From contig DAOWAC010000047.1 of the NCBI GenBank assembly GCA_030634785.1, forward strand, positions 1 to 7,399: a stretch of 7,399 bases of DNA, read 5' to 3'. The notes beneath the pieces were generated by a model. That model was not told where the DNA came from. It did no database searches and saw nothing but the letters and a program-made list of their open reading frames with translations. Made by a program: the position numbers and the translations under genes. The stretch is from Chloroflexota bacterium (GTDB lineage: Archaea > Iainarchaeota > Iainarchaeia > Iainarchaeales > GCA-2688035). Shown here piece by piece: positions 5,746 through 7,399 of this stretch (position 1 is its first letter; each line of letters opens with the position of its first letter).

Positions 5746-6195
5746 TTAGTCTTCTTCTGACAGGTCTTTTCCAAAGCTTACAATGCACCTATAGTCACAA
5801 TCGTCATCATCGTCTTCAGAAAAGCATTGATAGTAAACAGTTGCCTGATATTGGGTTGTAAATTCAATAACACTTTTTTCATATTTTTTAAAAGCAGTTG
5901 AATCAAGAGAATCAAGTTCAACACATTCAAAATCAATACCTTCAACAGAACTTGCAAATGCTCTGTTGCTGTAAATAGAGCCTTTTTCAAAAACAAGGTC
6001 TTTGGCAACAATTGTGCTTCCATCAGGACTGTTTACTGCATTTTGAAAACCCCTGTAAAGGCTTTGTTCACTCACAGTATACTGAATGCGTTCAACCTGA
6101 GAAATTACTGCAAAGATTATTACCAAAATAAAAACAACAAGAACAATTTCTACAATAAGCCTAAAGCCTGCGCCCTCCTGTCCTTGTTGGTTCAA
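5746..6195 (-). CDS. Pilin-like protein A, TTG start, split leader
   Basis: 149 residues as an intact frame. It begins TTG, giving MNQQG|QEGAGFRL and a strong hydrophobic helix at about 13-32. The residue before the Gly is Gln, not Lys/Arg, so the leader lacks its positive charge. An in-frame TGA lies three codons upstream, so no longer version exists in this frame. The basic leader appears instead in a micro-ORF just upstream (see 6197-6250), separated by a 37-base duplication. The outer domain has four Cys (91, 124, 133, 137) and a run of Asp near 128-132; residues 56-91 resemble protein B. GTGAT before the TTG is a fair ribosome-binding site, and the micro-ORF stop one base before the TTG could allow reinitiation. 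It is probably cotranscribed with the platform gene, as no TATA box is seen between. It may be an active minor pilin or a recently damaged one. Confidence 0.78.
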   Translation of the reverse strand: MNQQGQEGAGFRLIVEIVLVVFILVIIFAVISQVERIQYTVSEQSLYRGFQNAVNSPDGSTIVAKDLVFEKGSIYSNRAFASSVEGIDFECVELDSLDSTAFKKYEKSVIEFTTQYQATVYYQCFSEDDDDDCDYRCIVSFGKDLSEED

Positions 6196-6235
6196 ATTAA
6201 ATCACTGCCCATGTGCTACCTTGCTGGTTCAGATT
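6196..6235 (-). repeat. 37-base-period duplication at the start of pilin A
   Basis: On the minus strand AATCTGAACCAGCAAGG (6235-6219) and AATTTGAACCAACAAGG (6198-6182) agree at 15 of 17 positions, 37 bases apart. In the reading that encodes N-L-N-Q-Q-G, both differences are synonymous. A further matching CTGC block on the plus strand (6168-6171 and 6205-6208) lies at the same offset. The second copy supplies the TTG start of gene A. Confidence 0.75.
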
Positions 6236-6250
6236 GTACTTTTTTTTCAT
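6197..6250 (-). CDS. 17-residue leader micro-ORF before pilin A
   Basis: Reads MKKKYNLNQQGSTWAVI then TAA. Its ATG overlaps the TGA of the platform gene (ATGA), a standard coupled start, and its TAA ends one base before the TTG of gene A. The peptide looks like the basic n-region and junction of a class III signal peptide with no helix behind it. It may be the detached old N-terminus of pilin A, kept as a coupling device, or merely a remnant. Translation is not proven. Confidence 0.45.
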   Translation of the reverse strand: MKKKYNLNQQGSTWAVI

Positions 6251-7399
6251 CCAAAAAATCCTCCGACCATAGTACTGCTTACAATTACTGAAACAAGGAA
6301 TACTGCAACAGCAATTGGCAAAGCTTTTGCAAGATTTATAAAAAACAAAAGCTTGTTGTCTTCCTGAATTTTTGTAGTAAAATAAGTCATTATTATTACA
6401 AGCTCTATTACGTAAACTCCTACAATTAAAAGAAATTGAATTGGAGTAACCATTGCAGAAAGAGAAGCACCTGTTACATTCAAACCCATTCCTGAAACAT
6501 CCGGAACATTGAATGGAACAGAACCAGAAACATTTCCCAAAGTGTCAAGAGTCTGATTAATGTTACTGTTGTAAATTGTGGCAAGTGTCAGCATTACAAC
6601 CTTTTGCAAAGCAGTTGTTACTCCCAAAACAATCGGAGCAATAAAAATTGCCATTGTGCTCATCATTCCGGTTGTGTCAGAAATTAAAACCTTTAATGTT
6701 TCGTTGACCTTTTCACTGTTTCTAAGCTGTAAAGAAAGAGAAATTAAAGTTCTTGCAGCAACATTGACTCCAAGCTTTACTGAATCAACCATTATTTTCA
6801 TTCCTGTTTGAATGGTTTTACTAGGAATGTTTCTCAAACTACCATAATTTTTGTCAAAAACAGCTGCCTGCAATGGCAAACCCAAAAGCTCAATGTTTTC
6901 AACAGTTTTTCCAAACACTGCCTGTGAAATTTTAAAATCCGGAAGAAATCTACTGGTATGTTTTAATGCTTCTTCAACAGGTTTGTTTTCTCCAAGTCTT
7001 GAAGCAAGAATGTAAAGACTGTCTTTGAATTCTGATTCCATTTTTAAAATTTCAATCTGTGCTTTTCTTTTGTAAATATTCTTATAGAAAACAAACAATG
7101 CACCTGCACAAACAATTGTCAAAAGCAATCCAAAAGAAAGACCATAAGGTGTTACGTCATTCTCAGGCTTTGAAAAAAAGTTTATCTTTTCAACCTGCAA
7201 AAGGTCATATGCCTTTTCAGGCCCGTACTTTAATGAAAGCTTTTGGAAAAATGGACCGTCGTCGTCATAATAGTTTGCTTCCTTGCCATCTCTTGCCATT
7301 ACCTCTGCAATTGTCTGATCTCTTGGCAAAAGCTGAAAACCTGTTTCGTCTTCTCCATACATAATAGCCGGTGGAATTCCCTGATTTGAAATTAAAAAA
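6247..7399 (-). CDS. TadC/FlaJ-type platform protein (T2SS F family), 5' partial
   Basis: Integral membrane platform of archaeal type IV pilus-like systems, which works with a FlaI/TadA-type ATPase to insert or extract pilins. The frame stays open to the window edge (...FLISNQGIPPAIMYGED), so the true start lies beyond 7399; the ATG at 7362 is internal. Numbering from that Met, helices lie at about 74-93, 235-258, 306-328 and 338-366. Residues 112-250 match the cytoplasmic T2SSF helical domain: FKDSLYILASRLGENKPVEEAL is the typical first helix pair with conserved Leu, Gly and Ala. A Gly/Asn/Val-rich loop (275-300) between helices two and three should face outside. The visible part is probably the C-terminal half of a two-domain protein. 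Its TGA overlaps the micro-ORF start, and the pilin-like genes follow. Family call strong, subfamily uncertain. Confidence 0.88.
   Translation of the reverse strand, partial: FLISNQGIPPAIMYGEDETGFQLLPRDQTIAEVMARDGKEANYYDDDGPFFQKLSLKYGPEKAYDLLQVEKINFFSKPENDVTPYGLSFGLLLTIVCAGALFVFYKNIYKRKAQIEILKMESEFKDSLYILASRLGENKPVEEALKHTSRFLPDFKISQAVFGKTVENIELLGLPLQAAVFDKNYGSLRNIPSKTIQTGMKIMVDSVKLGVNVAARTLISLSLQLRNSEKVNETLKVLISDTTGMMSTMAIFIAPIVLGVTTALQKVVMLTLATIYNSNINQTLDTLGNVSGSVPFNVPDVSGMGLNVTGASLSAMVTPIQFLLIVGVYVIELVIIMTYFTTKIQEDNKLLFFINLAKALPIAVAVFLVSVIVSSTMVGGFFG

Noticed and set aside
7059..7364. Plus-strand open frame of 101 codons opposite the platform gene
   Set aside because: Shadow of the T2SSF-family frame; no promoter or ribosome-binding site and no recognisable protein features.

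Overview
The window looks archaeal and AT-rich, most plausibly from a small-genome DPANN-type lineage; no phylum can be assigned from the sequence alone. Evidence for archaea: several genes encode class III (type IV pilin-like) leaders with a K-G|Q junction just ahead of a single membrane helix, beside a TadC/FlaJ-type platform protein; TATA-like boxes of the form TTTAAATA/TTAAATAT sit about 27 or about 37 bases before starts; some genes look leaderless; three genes start with TTG. There is no tRNA, rRNA, CRISPR array or insertion sequence.

Plus strand, left part (1-2144): a Fic-family enzyme (65-1006) with a near-complete catalytic motif and its own N-terminal inhibitory helix; a 313-base T-rich gap; then an unrecognised, strongly charged protein (1320-2144) ending in an eight-cysteine zinc module whose spacing resembles FYVE/RING cross-brace fingers.

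Minus strand, right part (7399 down to 2158): one long block meeting the plus-strand genes tail to tail. In transcription order: a TadC-like platform protein cut by the window edge; pilin-like A (6195-5746); pilin-like B (5676-5122); a 55-residue pilin-like peptide (5040-4873); pilin-like C (4714-4160); a cysteine-rich membrane-anchored protein D (4106-3420); E (3419-2877); F (2886-2158). Each small protein is an N-terminal membrane helix plus an exported C-terminal domain. The reading is an archaeal type IV pilus-like or secretion-like surface machine: the platform protein in the membrane, the others as major/minor pilins or tip and anchor subunits. The ATPase and prepilin peptidase are not in the window. 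Internal promoters before B, the 55-residue peptide and C suggest the block is several transcripts; D-E-F are tightly coupled.

The most unusual observation is at two translation starts in this block. Before pilin A, and again before D, the initiation region is tandemly duplicated (37- and 26-base periods), so the upstream copy forms a micro-ORF whose stop lies 1 or 2 bases before the real start. In pilin A, removing one repeat unit would restore a normal Lys-rich leader (MKKKYNLNQQG) fused in frame to the pilin body.
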